Shown here: positions 24,559-33,339 of the stretch, in pieces | How positions within the stretch are numbered: the stretch's first letter is position 1 | How the letters are laid out: every line of letters starts with the position of its first letter | NCBI GenBank assembly: GCA_031296305.1 | Contig: JARLFZ010000029.1 | Location: forward strand, 1-41,001 | Length of the DNA: 41,001 nt | Direction: 5' to 3' | Source: Occallatibacter sp. | Lineage (GTDB): Bacteria; Acidobacteriota; Terriglobia; Terriglobales; Acidobacteriaceae | Notes under the pieces: generated by a model | Seen by the model: only the letters and a program-made list of their open reading frames with translations | Databases searched by the model: none | What the model was told of the DNA's origin: nothing | Position numbers and translations under genes: made by a program

Positions 24559-25590
24559 ATGAAGTCCCTCCTCCTCTCCGCATACAACCACCTGGAGATT
24601 GCGGAATTTCCTGCGCCTCAAGCGGGTCCGGGTGAGGTGCTTTTGCGCGTTGCTGCCTGCGGCATCTGCGGCAGCGATGTGCATGGCTACGACGGATCGT
24701 CGGGGCGGCGCATACCGCCCATCGTGATGGGTCATGAAGCCGCCGGAACTGTGGCATCGGTGGGCGCGGACGTCACGGGCTACGCCGTGGGCGATCGCGT
24801 GACCTTCGATTCAACGGTGTACTGCGGCGCGTGTGCGTGGTGCCAACGCGGCGATGTGAATCTTTGCGACAACCGGCAGGTGGTCGGCGTTTCCTGCGGC
24901 GACTACCGGCGTCATGGCGCGTTCGCCGAGTACGTCGCGGTGCCGCAGCGCATCCTTTACCACTTGCCGGAGAATCTTTCCTTCGAGGAAGCGGCGATGC
25001 TGGAGGCCACGTCGGTTGCCCTGCATGCGGTGCGCGTATCGCAAGTGAAGGGCGGGGAAACGGCGCTGGTGATTGGCGCGGGCATGATCGGCCTGCTGAC
25101 AATGCAGGCGGCGCGTGCGCTGGGATGTGCGCGCGTGTTCATCGCCGACGTCGACGCTTCGCGGCTTGAGCTGGCGCGGCAGGTGGGTGCGGATGAAGTG
25201 CTGCATGCCTCCGGCGCGGAACTGGTTGCCGAGGTGCTCAAGCGAACCGAGGGCCGCGGCGTCGATCTGGCGTATGAGGCTGTGGGCAGGAATGAAACTG
25301 TGAATGCCGCCATCGAGTGTACGCAAAGAGGCGGCACGGTGACGCTGATCGGAAACATTCAGCCGGAGGTGGCGCTGCCGCTGCAAAAAGTTGTCACGCG
25401 GCAACTGCGATTGCAGGGCTCGTGCGCATCGGCGGGCGAATATCCGCAGGCCATCGAGTTGATCGCGAGCGGAAAGATCAAAGTTAAACCGCTGATTACT
25501 GCCGTCGCTCCGCTCGAAGAAGGTCCGCGCTGGTTTTCGCGGCTGCAAGCGCGCGAGCCGAATCTGATGAAGGTGATTCTGACGCCATGA
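24559..25590 (+). CDS. Zinc-dependent MDR alcohol/polyol dehydrogenase
   Basis: The 343-residue protein is a medium-chain dehydrogenase of the sorbitol, threonine or galactitol-phosphate dehydrogenase type. Catalytic zinc ligands are C37 in CGICGSD, H59-E60 in MGHEAAG and probably E150. The four structural-zinc cysteines are C89, C92, C95 and C103. The Rossmann motif is VIGAGMIGLL (171-180). The ATG at 24559 follows the isomerase stop by 53 bases. Its TGA overlaps the start of the SDR gene (ATGA), so they are co-translated. It probably oxidises a sugar or polyol. Confidence 0.88.
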   Translation: MKSLLLSAYNHLEIAEFPAPQAGPGEVLLRVAACGICGSDVHGYDGSSGRRIPPIVMGHEAAGTVASVGADVTGYAVGDRVTFDSTVYCGACAWCQRGDVNLCDNRQVVGVSCGDYRRHGAFAEYVAVPQRILYHLPENLSFEEAAMLEATSVALHAVRVSQVKGGETALVIGAGMIGLLTMQAARALGCARVFIADVDASRLELARQVGADEVLHASGAELVAEVLKRTEGRGVDLAYEAVGRNETVNAAIECTQRGGTVTLIGNIQPEVALPLQKVVTRQLRLQGSCASAGEYPQAIELIASGKIKVKPLITAVAPLEEGPRWFSRLQAREPNLMKVILTP

Positions 25591-26408
25591 ACGCCCCAAT
25601 GAATAAGTTGAGCGACAAACTTTTCGATCTGACTGGCTATGTGGCCATCGTTACCGGCACCAGCCGCGGACTGGGGCAATACTTTGCGCGCGCTCTGGCC
25701 AAGGCGGGGGCCGATCTTGTGCTCACCAGCCGCAAGCGCGAGACGCTTGCGGAATTTGCGGCGGAGATCGAGGCGCTGGGGCGGCGTGTGCTTGCACTTG
25801 ATTTAGACGTGCGCGACGAGGAGAGCATCCGGCGCATGGCCGCAGATGCGGAAGCAGCCTTCGGGCAGATCGCCATCCTCGTCAACAATGCCGGCTGCAA
25901 TATTCGCAAGCCTGCGCTGGAAGTGACGTGGGACAACTGGAACCAGATTCTCGAGACCAATCTGCGCGGCACGTTTTTTGTTTCTCAGGCCGTGGCGCGA
26001 AGCATGATTGCGCACGGCTACGGCCGCATTATCAACATCGGCTCGGTTACAAGTGTTTTTGGCTACGCGGGCCTCGCACCTTATGGCGCCAGCCGCGGCG
26101 GCGTGCGCCAGTTGACCATGAGCCTCGCCGACGACTGGGGCCAATTCGGTGTCACAGTGAACTGCCTCGCGCCCGGATGGTTCAAGACCGAGCAAAATAA
26201 AGCTCTCTACGAGAATCAGGAGTGGGTGGACTATCTCACCGATCGCATTCCCGTAAAGCGGCCGGGCGAGCCGCACGATCTGGATGGCGCCGTGGTCTTT
26301 CTCGCTTCCGAGGCGAGCCGCTACATAACGGGCCAGACGCTGCTGGTGGATGGGGGCATCTCGACAGGCGCGACGCGGGCCACAGTGGCGGCGCCAAAAC
26401 AATCGTGA
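25587..26408 (+). CDS. SDR oxidoreductase, KduD-like, with YxxxR instead of YxxxK
   Basis: The 273-residue classical short-chain dehydrogenase has TGTSRGLG (23-30) for cofactor, NNAG (100-103), catalytic N125 and S153, and Y166. The lysine four residues after the tyrosine is Arg170 (PYGASRGG; codon CGC), where nearly all active classical SDRs have Lys. The overall sequence is most like gluconate 5-dehydrogenase or KduD-type enzymes (CLAPGWFKTE, SRYITGQTLLVDGG). ATGA overlap with the upstream dehydrogenase indicates an operon. Confidence 0.87.
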   Translation: MNAPMNKLSDKLFDLTGYVAIVTGTSRGLGQYFARALAKAGADLVLTSRKRETLAEFAAEIEALGRRVLALDLDVRDEESIRRMAADAEAAFGQIAILVNNAGCNIRKPALEVTWDNWNQILETNLRGTFFVSQAVARSMIAHGYGRIINIGSVTSVFGYAGLAPYGASRGGVRQLTMSLADDWGQFGVTVNCLAPGWFKTEQNKALYENQEWVDYLTDRIPVKRPGEPHDLDGAVVFLASEASRYITGQTLLVDGGISTGATRATVAAPKQS

Positions 26409-26458
26409 GGGCAATGCGCGCTTTCTGCGTTTGAATGTTTACATCAGGAAGGATTTCA

Positions 26459-29400
26459 ATGAAAGCTTTCAGGTCATTCTCTGCCGCAATTCTTTGCCTG
26501 GTTTGCACGGCCGGCTCTTCCGCGCGGGCGCAGGCACCGGCCGCTTCACAGCCCGCGGTGGCTCTACCGGCCGACACATTGCTGCGCGGATTCGTCGATC
26601 CGCCCAATGAGGCGCGGCCGCGCGTGTGGTGGCACTGGATGAACGGCAACATTTCCGCCGAAGGCATCAAGCTGGATCTGGATTGGATGCATCGCGTGGG
26701 CGTGGGCGGCGTGACCATATTCGAGGGCGCCATCAATACGCCGCAGGTGGTGCCGCACCGCCTGATTTATATGACGCCGGAGTGGAAGCAGGCATTCAGT
26801 ACGGCTGTGACAACCGCGCGCAGCTTGAATATGGAAGTGGCCATCGCGAGCTCGCCGGGATGGAGCGAGACCGGCGGGCCGTGGGTGCCCGCATCGCAGG
26901 GCATGAAGAAGATGGTGTGGTCGGCGACGCGCGTGGAGGGCGGCAAGGCGTTCGCCGGCAAGCTTGCGCATCCGCCGCAGGTGGACGGGACGTTTCAGAA
27001 TTTTCAGGTGCCGGGGCGGCGCGCGCCCGACGGCACCGTGACCACGCCGCCGGAGTTTTACACGGACGTTGCGGTGATCGCGTACAGGATTCCCGACGGC
27101 GACAAAACGCAGCAGGAGCTCGACCCCAAGGTGACGGCGAGCGCCGGAACGCCGAATGTGGCCGCGCTCTCTGACGGCGATGTGAGCACGGTAGCGCTCG
27201 AACTGCCGGCCAGTGCGCAGGGCAACGAACCGTGGGTCGAGTTCGACTACGGCCATCCGCAGGCGATACAGGCCGTCACGCTGGCAAGCCTTAACGACTT
27301 CATCAGCGTCTTCGATCACGAGAGCCCGGCGATTCCTGTGCGCCTTGAGGCGAGTGACGACGGCCAGAGCTTCCGCAAGATCGCGGACATTCCTTTCAGC
27401 AGCCTGGTGCAACGCACGGTTTCGTTCGATGCCGTGACCGCGCGCTATTTCCGCGTCGTCTATCCTGCGCAGCCGGCCGGCGTTGTGGAGCACGATCACA
27501 AAATCACCGAGTTGGTGCTTGCGAGCGGCGCGCGCGTGAATGAATTTGAAAAGCGCGCGGGTTATGCCAACGCGCGCGACTTCTATGCGATCGCCGATCC
27601 CAAGGTGGCGCCGGAGTTTATTGTGCCGCAGGCGGATGTGATCGACCTGACAGGAAAAATGCAGCCGGATGGCACGCTCGACTGGACGCCGCCCGCTGGT
27701 ACGTGGACGATTCTGCGCATCGGGTCTTCGCTGACGGGGCATGAGAACGGTCCCGCTCCCGCCGAAGCTACTGGCCTCGAAGTCGACAAGCTCAATCGCG
27801 AGTATGTGAAGAATTATGTCGACGGCTATTTGAAGATGTATGCCGACACCGTGGGCTCGGAGAGCTTGGGCCCGAACGGCATCTCGTGGCTGCTGACGGA
27901 CAGCATCGAGGTGGGGCCGCAGAACTGGACCGATCATATTCTTGAAGAGTTCCAGCAGCGGCGCGGATACGATCCACATCCATGGCTACCAGCGCTGACC
28001 GGCGTCGTTATCAAGAGCACTGCGGACACGGATCGCTTCCTGTGGGACTTCAGGCGCACCATCGGCCAGCTGCTTGCTGAGAATCACTACGGCGAAATCG
28101 CCGAGGACCTGCACGCGCACGGCATGAAGTATTACAGCGAAGCGCTCGAATCGCATCGGCCCTCGCTCGGCGACGACATGGAAATGCGCAGCAAGGCCGA
28201 CGTTCCCATGGGCGCGATGTGGACCTGGTCCGGCGAGCCGGGGCCGCATATCGATTTCTTCTCCGACCTCCGCGGCGCTGCGTCTATCGCGCACATCTAC
28301 GGCCAGAACATTGTGGGCGCGGAGTCGATGACGTCGCGAGGGCCGGCGTGGTCGTTCTCGCCAAACAGTTTGAAAAAAGTGGCCGACCTTGAGTTTGCGC
28401 TGGGCGTGAATCGCTTCGAGATTCATGAGTCTGCGCACCAGCCCGTGGCCGACATGGCGCCGGGTCTCACGCTGGGGCCCTACGGTGTCTGGTTCAATCG
28501 CAACGACACCTGGGCCCATGACGCGGAGCCGTGGATCACGTACCTCGCGCGCTGTTCCTACTTGCTGCAGCAGGGACATTTCTCCGCCGATGTGGCGTAC
28601 TTCTACGGCGAAGAGGGCCCGCTGACCGCAGTGTTCGGATGGAAGGCGATGAGCGATGCGCCGGACGGCTACGCCTTCGATTTTGTGAACAGCGACGTGG
28701 TGCTGCATGAGCTGAGCTTCAAAGATGGGCGGCTTGTGACGCCGGGCGGAACGAGTTATCGCATTCTTTATCTCGGCGGTCGCAGCCAGCGCATGACGTT
28801 GCCGGTGCTGCGGCAGTTGAAAAGCCTGATTGCGCAGGGCGCGGTGGTGGTGGGCAATCGGCCCACGGATTCGCCAAGCCTCGCCGACGACGAAGCGGAG
28901 TTTCAGCGCATTGCGGATCAGCTTTGGGGACGGAAGGCTGTGCCGAATCACGGCATGGTGCGCGTGGGCAAGGGAAGAGTGTACGCGGGCGCGAGCGCGA
29001 ATGAGGTGCTGGCTGCGCTCGGCGTGGCGCGCGACTTTGAATACAGCAAGCCCGAGCCCGATGCGAACTTGATGTTCGTGCATCGCAAGCTCGCCGATGG
29101 CGAGGTTTATTTTGTCGACAACCGCAACGACCGTGCGGAGAGCGTAAACGCGATCTTCCGCGTGGACGGAAAAGCGCCCGAATTGTGGGATGCGGCGAGC
29201 GGCCAGTCGCAGCCGGCCTCGTATTCCATCGCCGATAGCCGCACGACGGTCCCGCTGCATCTCGAGCCTTACGGGACCACGTTCGTGGTATTTCGTGAGG
29301 CGGCCAAGACGGCTACACGTACCTTGCCCAAAGAGAAGGAAACGGTGGTATCGGGAGACGATGATTCGCTCAACAAAAATTGGGCTGTCAACTTCGAACC

Positions 29401-29848
29401 CAACCGCGGCGCTCCGGAGACCGCGCAGTTCGGCCGGCTGATTTCGTGGAGCGAGTCGGCGGATATGGGCGTGAAGTATTTCTCCGGTTCGGCCACGTAC
29501 ACAAAGACGATCGTGGTTCCGGCGAGCGCATTTTCGCCGGGCGCGCATCTGTGGCTCGACCTGGGCGATGTGGCGAACATCGCCGACGTCGCAGTGAACG
29601 GCAAGTATCAGGGAATCGTGTGGAAGGCGCCGTTCCGGGTCGACGTGACCCAGGCGCTGGTGCCGGGCGGCAATCAGATTGTGGTGCAGGTGACGAATCT
29701 GTGGGTGAATCGCATGATCGGCGACCAGCAGCCCTGGGCGCTGAAGAAATATGCCTTCGCCGATTTCACGCCGTACAAAGTCGATTCGCCGCTGCTGCCG
29801 TCTGGGCTGCTGGGGCCGGTGTGGCTATTGTCGGTGTCGGCACCATAA
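26459..29848 (+). CDS. GH106-like glycoside hydrolase (alpha-L-rhamnosidase family)
   Basis: The 1129-residue protein starts with a signal peptide (MKAFRSFSAAILCLVCTAGS). GH106-like features follow: PRVWWHWMNGNISAEGIKLD, GVGGVTIFEG, SSPGWSETGGPWV near the start of the barrel; SWLLTDSIEVGPQNWTDHIL and YSEALESHRPSLGDDMEMRS in the middle; and a C-terminal beta-sandwich with VWLDLGDVAN-like features. An AGGAAGGA site supports ATG 26459 over an upstream ATG at 26435. GH106 enzymes cleave terminal L-rhamnose from plant or algal polysaccharides. It ends the isomerase-dehydrogenase cluster and probably supplies the sugar those enzymes use. Confidence 0.85.
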   Translation: MKAFRSFSAAILCLVCTAGSSARAQAPAASQPAVALPADTLLRGFVDPPNEARPRVWWHWMNGNISAEGIKLDLDWMHRVGVGGVTIFEGAINTPQVVPHRLIYMTPEWKQAFSTAVTTARSLNMEVAIASSPGWSETGGPWVPASQGMKKMVWSATRVEGGKAFAGKLAHPPQVDGTFQNFQVPGRRAPDGTVTTPPEFYTDVAVIAYRIPDGDKTQQELDPKVTASAGTPNVAALSDGDVSTVALELPASAQGNEPWVEFDYGHPQAIQAVTLASLNDFISVFDHESPAIPVRLEASDDGQSFRKIADIPFSSLVQRTVSFDAVTARYFRVVYPAQPAGVVEHDHKITELVLASGARVNEFEKRAGYANARDFYAIADPKVAPEFIVPQADVIDLTGKMQPDGTLDWTPPAGTWTILRIGSSLTGHENGPAPAEATGLEVDKLNREYVKNYVDGYLKMYADTVGSESLGPNGISWLLTDSIEVGPQNWTDHILEEFQQRRGYDPHPWLPALTGVVIKSTADTDRFLWDFRRTIGQLLAENHYGEIAEDLHAHGMKYYSEALESHRPSLGDDMEMRSKADVPMGAMWTWSGEPGPHIDFFSDLRGAASIAHIYGQNIVGAESMTSRGPAWSFSPNSLKKVADLEFALGVNRFEIHESAHQPVADMAPGLTLGPYGVWFNRNDTWAHDAEPWITYLARCSYLLQQGHFSADVAYFYGEEGPLTAVFGWKAMSDAPDGYAFDFVNSDVVLHELSFKDGRLVTPGGTSYRILYLGGRSQRMTLPVLRQLKSLIAQGAVVVGNRPTDSPSLADDEAEFQRIADQLWGRKAVPNHGMVRVGKGRVYAGASANEVLAALGVARDFEYSKPEPDANLMFVHRKLADGEVYFVDNRNDRAESVNAIFRVDGKAPELWDAASGQSQPASYSIADSRTTVPLHLEPYGTTFVVFREAAKTATRTLPKEKETVVSGDDDSLNKNWAVNFEPNRGAPETAQFGRLISWSESADMGVKYFSGSATYTKTIVVPASAFSPGAHLWLDLGDVANIADVAVNGKYQGIVWKAPFRVDVTQALVPGGNQIVVQVTNLWVNRMIGDQQPWALKKYAFADFTPYKVDSPLLPSGLLGPVWLLSVSAP

Positions 29849-29896
29849 GATTCTTTTGTAGGTGACCTTTCGCGTCCACCGCTGATGGGAGATCTC

Positions 29897-30097
29897 ATGA
29901 ATGATTCACATCGGAGATTCGATTGGCTCAAATTTATCACCATTCAGGCAGCGGTCACCGCCATGGCCGCTTTCTGGATTGTTGATAGAGCGCGCGGGAC
30001 GAGCACTGTCGGATTCCTTTTGCTTGTGGTCGCCTTCCTCACCTTGACGACATGGAACTATGTGGGAAGCCGTCCCCCGAGAGCGCGCCGCAAATGA
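29897..30097 (+). CDS. Small membrane protein, two transmembrane segments
   Basis: The 66-residue product (MNDSHRRFDWLKFITIQAAV at the start) has hydrophobic segments at about residues 12-28 and 38-56 and a basic C-terminus (GSRPPRARRK). The ATG at 29897 is preceded by GGGAGA. An ATG at 29885 is possible but lies before that site. No family recognised. It may be co-transcribed with the GH106 gene 48 bases upstream. Confidence 0.55.
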   Translation: MNDSHRRFDWLKFITIQAAVTAMAAFWIVDRARGTSTVGFLLLVVAFLTLTTWNYVGSRPPRARRK

Positions 30098-30155
30098 CCT
30101 GGGGTTGCTCAATACGGCGCTCTAAATCTCGTGCTCAGTGCCGGCTGAAATAACA

Positions 30156-30170
30156 CTTGCATTTTGCAAG
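30156..30170. promoter_or_regulatory. Short palindrome CTTGCA-TTT-TGCAAG upstream of the BNR gene
   Basis: Perfect 6-bp arms with a 3-base centre, 80 bases upstream of the BNR gene start. It could be an operator or a small hairpin. No evidence distinguishes these. Confidence 0.25.
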
Positions 30171-30249
30171 GGAAATCGGAAAAAATCGGACTGCGGCTTT
30201 TTCCCTGGCTTTGGCCGGCCGCGCAGTCGAGTGAACTCGGGAGGTCACC

Positions 30250-31431
30250 ATGAGCAGTGTGCGGGTGCTGGTGGGAACGCGTAAGGGTGCGTTCGTTCTC
30301 ACCTCTGACGGCAAGCGAAAAGACTGGCAGGTGAGCGGGCCATTCTTCGCGGGCTGGGAGATCTACCACATGAAAGGTTCCGAAGCCGATCCCAACCGCA
30401 TCTACGTTTCGCAGACGAGCGGGTGGTTCGGGCAACTCATCCAGCGCTCCGACGATGGCGGCAAAACCTGGCATCAGCCCGGCCTCAAGCCCGGCGAGTC
30501 CGAGATGCCCTGCTTTCCGGACAAGGCGCCCAACCGCTTCCTCTACGACACCTCCAGCGAAACCGGCAAGCCGCTGACCACGCACCAGTGGTACGACGGC
30601 ACGCAGCATCCGTGGGAGTTCAAGCGCGTGTGGCATATTGAACCCTCATTCAGCGATCCCGACACGGTGTACGCGGGCGTTGAAGATGCGGCGCTTTTCC
30701 GCTCGACCGACGGCGGCGAGAGCTGGCAGGAGCTTTCGGGCCTGCGCGGCCATGGCACCGGTGCGCAGTGGACGCCGGGCGCGGGCGGCATGGGACTGCA
30801 CACCATCATCCTCGATGCGACGAACGAGAAGCGCATTTACATCGCCATCTCGGCTGCGGGTACGTTCCGCAGCGACGACGGCGGGCAGTCGTGGAGGCCG
30901 ATCAACAAGGGGCTGCGCTCGCCCTATATGCCGGACGAGGATGCAGAAGTAGGCCACTGCGTGCATCACGTGGCCATGCACCGCGCGCGGCCCGATGTGC
31001 TCTTCATGCAGAAACACTGGGACGTGATGCGCAGCGACGATGCCGGCGAAAACTGGCACGAGGTGAGCGGCAACCTGCCCACCGATTTCGGCTTCGTCAT
31101 CGACGTGCACGCGCACGAGCCGGAGACGCTCTACGTGGTGCCCATCAAGAGCGACTCCGAGCATTTTCCGATCGATGGAAAACTGCGCGTCTACCGCAGC
31201 CGGACAGGCGGAAATGAGTGGGAGCCGCTGGCCAAGGGGCTGCCCGAAAAGGATTGCTACGTGAATGTGCTGCGCGACGCCATGGCCGTGGACAGGCTGG
31301 ATGAGTGCGGAGTCTACTTCGGCACCACCGGCGGGCAGGTGTACGCTTCGGCCGATGCGGGCGACAGTTGGGCGCCGATTGTGCGCGATCTGCCGGCGGT
31401 GCTCTCGGTGGAAGTGCAGACGATGAATTAG
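30250..31431 (+). CDS. BNR/Asp-box repeat protein (sialidase-like beta-propeller)
   Basis: The 393-residue protein has repeated Asp boxes: [36 protein letters not shown] and ASADAGDSW, one per propeller blade. It starts [20 protein letters not shown] with no signal peptide, so it is probably cytoplasmic. The fold matches exo-alpha-sialidase-like or YVTN/BNR-repeat proteins, but the sialidase catalytic Arg triad and FRIP motif are not obvious, so enzymatic activity is doubtful. A strong GGGAGGT site precedes the ATG. It is followed by a MoaD/ThiS-like gene. Confidence 0.85.
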   Translation: MSSVRVLVGTRKGAFVLTSDGKRKDWQVSGPFFAGWEIYHMKGSEADPNRIYVSQTSGWFGQLIQRSDDGGKTWHQPGLKPGESEMPCFPDKAPNRFLYDTSSETGKPLTTHQWYDGTQHPWEFKRVWHIEPSFSDPDTVYAGVEDAALFRSTDGGESWQELSGLRGHGTGAQWTPGAGGMGLHTIILDATNEKRIYIAISAAGTFRSDDGGQSWRPINKGLRSPYMPDEDAEVGHCVHHVAMHRARPDVLFMQKHWDVMRSDDAGENWHEVSGNLPTDFGFVIDVHAHEPETLYVVPIKSDSEHFPIDGKLRVYRSRTGGNEWEPLAKGLPEKDCYVNVLRDAMAVDRLDECGVYFGTTGGQVYASADAGDSWAPIVRDLPAVLSVEVQTMN

Positions 31432-31480
31432 GGACTGAGGGACTGAGGGACTAAGGGACTAAGGGACTAAGGGACTGAGG
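31431..31480. repeat. Period-8 GGGACTRA word repeat
   Basis: Six tandem octads (GGGACTGA or GGGACTAA) fill the 54-base gap after the BNR gene stop. The last unit supplies TGAGG, which acts as the ribosome binding site of the GTG start at 31486. Confidence 0.8.
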
Positions 31481-31485
31481 CTCGC

Positions 31486-31824
31486 GTGGAGAGTGGCTTG
31501 AATCAGCCAGACAGCGCAGGTGCGGCGCAAGTGCGGGTGGTGCTGCCGTACCATCTGCGTAATCTGGCGCTTGTCGAAGGCGACGTGCTGCTGGCAGTGA
31601 CGGCGCCGGTGACGTTGCGCGCGGTGCTCGATGCGCTGGAAGCGCGCTATCCCATGCTGCGCGGAACGATTCGGGATTATGGCAGCGGCCAGCGCCGCGC
31701 TTTTTTGCGTTTCTTTGCCTGTGAAGAGGATTGGTCGCTCGCGTCGCCCGACGCGGAACTACCCGAAGCGGTTGCAACCGGCAAAGAGCCGCTGCTGATC
31801 ATTGGCGCCATTGCCGGGGGGTGA
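31486..31824 (+). CDS. MoaD/ThiS family ubiquitin-like sulfur carrier
   Basis: The 112-residue protein has the beta-grasp pattern [51 protein letters not shown] and [11 protein letters not shown], ending in Gly-Gly as in activated sulfur carriers. MoaD/ThiS proteins are adenylated and thiocarboxylated to donate sulfur in molybdopterin, thiamine or cysteine synthesis. The GTG start at 31486 has GAGG five bases upstream. No moaE, thiG or E1 enzyme is adjacent. The neighbour is a BNR-repeat protein, so a different role is possible. Confidence 0.82.
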   Translation: MESGLNQPDSAGAAQVRVVLPYHLRNLALVEGDVLLAVTAPVTLRAVLDALEARYPMLRGTIRDYGSGQRRAFLRFFACEEDWSLASPDAELPEAVATGKEPLLIIGAIAGG

Positions 31825-31829
31825 AAGAG

Positions 31830-31860
31830 CAGGGAATAGGGAGTAGCCAATAGGGAATAG
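31830..31860. repeat. Period-7/8 word repeat, dispersed 30-base family
   Basis: GGGAATAGGGAGTAGCCAAT starts at 31832. Over 30 bases it differs at one position from each arm of the perfect inverted pair at 40500-40529 and 40591-40620. It lies directly after the MoaD gene stop. Confidence 0.75.
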
Positions 31861-31974
31861 CAGGCTACTGCACTTCGTTGCTAAAAGCTGAAGACTCGTC
31901 TCTTGCTTTGCGCTGCCGTGACGCGTATGGTGCTTCTTTGCGTGAAACTGCATGCACGCAGCATGAGGAAGTGA

Positions 31975-33324
31975 ATGACCTGGACTCCGCGTTTTCTTCG
32001 TCCGGCTCCGCACATTGCCAGAGTTTCCGCCGAGCAGGCGCAGAAGATCTATCCGAAGCTACGCTGGCAGATTCTCGAATCCACGTTTATCGGCTACGCC
32101 GCGTTTTACCTGGTCCGCAACAACCTGCCCGTGGTTTCCAAAGAGATGGGACAGGCGCTGGTTTTGAGCAAAGACCAGATCGGCGACATGCTGGCCCTGA
32201 TGGTTGCGGTCTACGGACTGGGCCGGTTTGTGATGGGCTCGCTCTCGGACCGCAGCAACCCGCGCTACTTTATGGCGCTGGGCCTGCTTGCGACGGCCGC
32301 GTGCAATTTCGCCTTCGCCGCCGTGCATAGTTATCCGGCGCACCTGGCGCTGTGGGGACTGAACGGCCTTGCGCAAAGCATGGGATGGGCGCCGTGCGGA
32401 CGCTCGCTCAGCCACTGGTACAGCGTGCGCGAGCGGGGCACGATCTTTGGCGTGTGGAACCTGGCGCAAAATGTGGGCGGCGGCTTGATCGGGGTGATTG
32501 CCGCGTATTCTGCGGAGTGGTTCGGCTGGCGCTCGGCGTTTTATGTGCCAGGAATCCTCGCAACTATTTGCGCGATCTATCTCATGCTGCGCTTGCGCGA
32601 CACGCCGCAATCTGTAGGCCTGCCGCCCATCGAAGAGTACTTGCACGATTATCCCGACGGCCGAAAGAGCGCCGGCGCGCACGAGAAAGAACTGGGCACG
32701 CGCGAGCTGCTGGTCGACTACATCCTTAAGAATCGCAACCTATGGCTCATCGCCGGCGCCAACTTCTTCGTCTACATCGCGCGCTACGCCATGCTCGACT
32801 GGGGGCCGACGTTTCTGAAAGAAGTGAAGCACGCGAGCCTGGGCCAAGGCGGTATCGGCACGGCGACGCTGGAATTTTCCGCGATGGCAAGCACCGTGCT
32901 CGCCGGATGGCTTTCCGACAAGATCGGCGGACGCCGCGGCATGATCTGCGTGGTGTGCATGATTCCCGCGTTTCTCGCATTCGTCGGCATTCTCTATAGT
33001 CCCGACAACAAGCTGTGGCTCGATCTTGCGCTCTTCGGCGTGATTGGATTTTTCGTCTATCCGGCGCAGATGCTGCTGGGCATTTGCGCGCTCGATGTGA
33101 CATCGAAGAAGGCCGTGGGCACGGCCAACGGTTTGCTGTCGATTCTTGGTTCGCTCGGCCGCGTGGCCGAATCGAAGGGCATTGGCGCGCTGGCGCAGCA
33201 CTACGGCTGGAACGCGGCGCTCTACGGAATTCTGATTGCGGTGCTGGTGGGCATCGTGCTCATGTCGTTCCTGTGGAACCTGACGCCGAAGTCGGGCGAG
33301 GCGCGGCTGCAGGCGAGCCAGTGA
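31975..33324 (+). CDS. MFS transporter, organophosphate:phosphate antiporter (GlpT/UhpC) family
   Basis: The 449-residue protein has about twelve membrane segments and the OPA signature YAAFYLVRNNLPVVSKEM. MFS motif A forms are GSLSDRSNPRYF and GWLSDKIGGRRG, and GMGWAPCGRSLSHWYSVRERG-like sequence is at the end of helix 4. OPA members exchange phosphate for glycerol-3-phosphate or hexose phosphate. ATG 31975 follows GAGGAA. It converges on gpsA-plsY, whose products make and use glycerol-3-phosphate. A UhpC-type sensor role is less likely because no two-component genes are nearby. Confidence 0.88.
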   Translation: MTWTPRFLRPAPHIARVSAEQAQKIYPKLRWQILESTFIGYAAFYLVRNNLPVVSKEMGQALVLSKDQIGDMLALMVAVYGLGRFVMGSLSDRSNPRYFMALGLLATAACNFAFAAVHSYPAHLALWGLNGLAQSMGWAPCGRSLSHWYSVRERGTIFGVWNLAQNVGGGLIGVIAAYSAEWFGWRSAFYVPGILATICAIYLMLRLRDTPQSVGLPPIEEYLHDYPDGRKSAGAHEKELGTRELLVDYILKNRNLWLIAGANFFVYIARYAMLDWGPTFLKEVKHASLGQGGIGTATLEFSAMASTVLAGWLSDKIGGRRGMICVVCMIPAFLAFVGILYSPDNKLWLDLALFGVIGFFVYPAQMLLGICALDVTSKKAVGTANGLLSILGSLGRVAESKGIGALAQHYGWNAALYGILIAVLVGIVLMSFLWNLTPKSGEARLQASQ

Positions 33325-33339
33325 GTTAGGCGTAACCTT

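Noticed and set aside
27986-29548. 520-codon minus-strand frame opposite the GH106 gene
   Set aside because: Arg/His/Ala-rich antisense artefact of high GC third positions; GH106 motifs are on the plus strand.
31431-31480. Tandem repeat considered as a CRISPR array
   Set aside because: Units are 8 bases with no spacers, and no cas genes are present; the same applies to the other word repeats.
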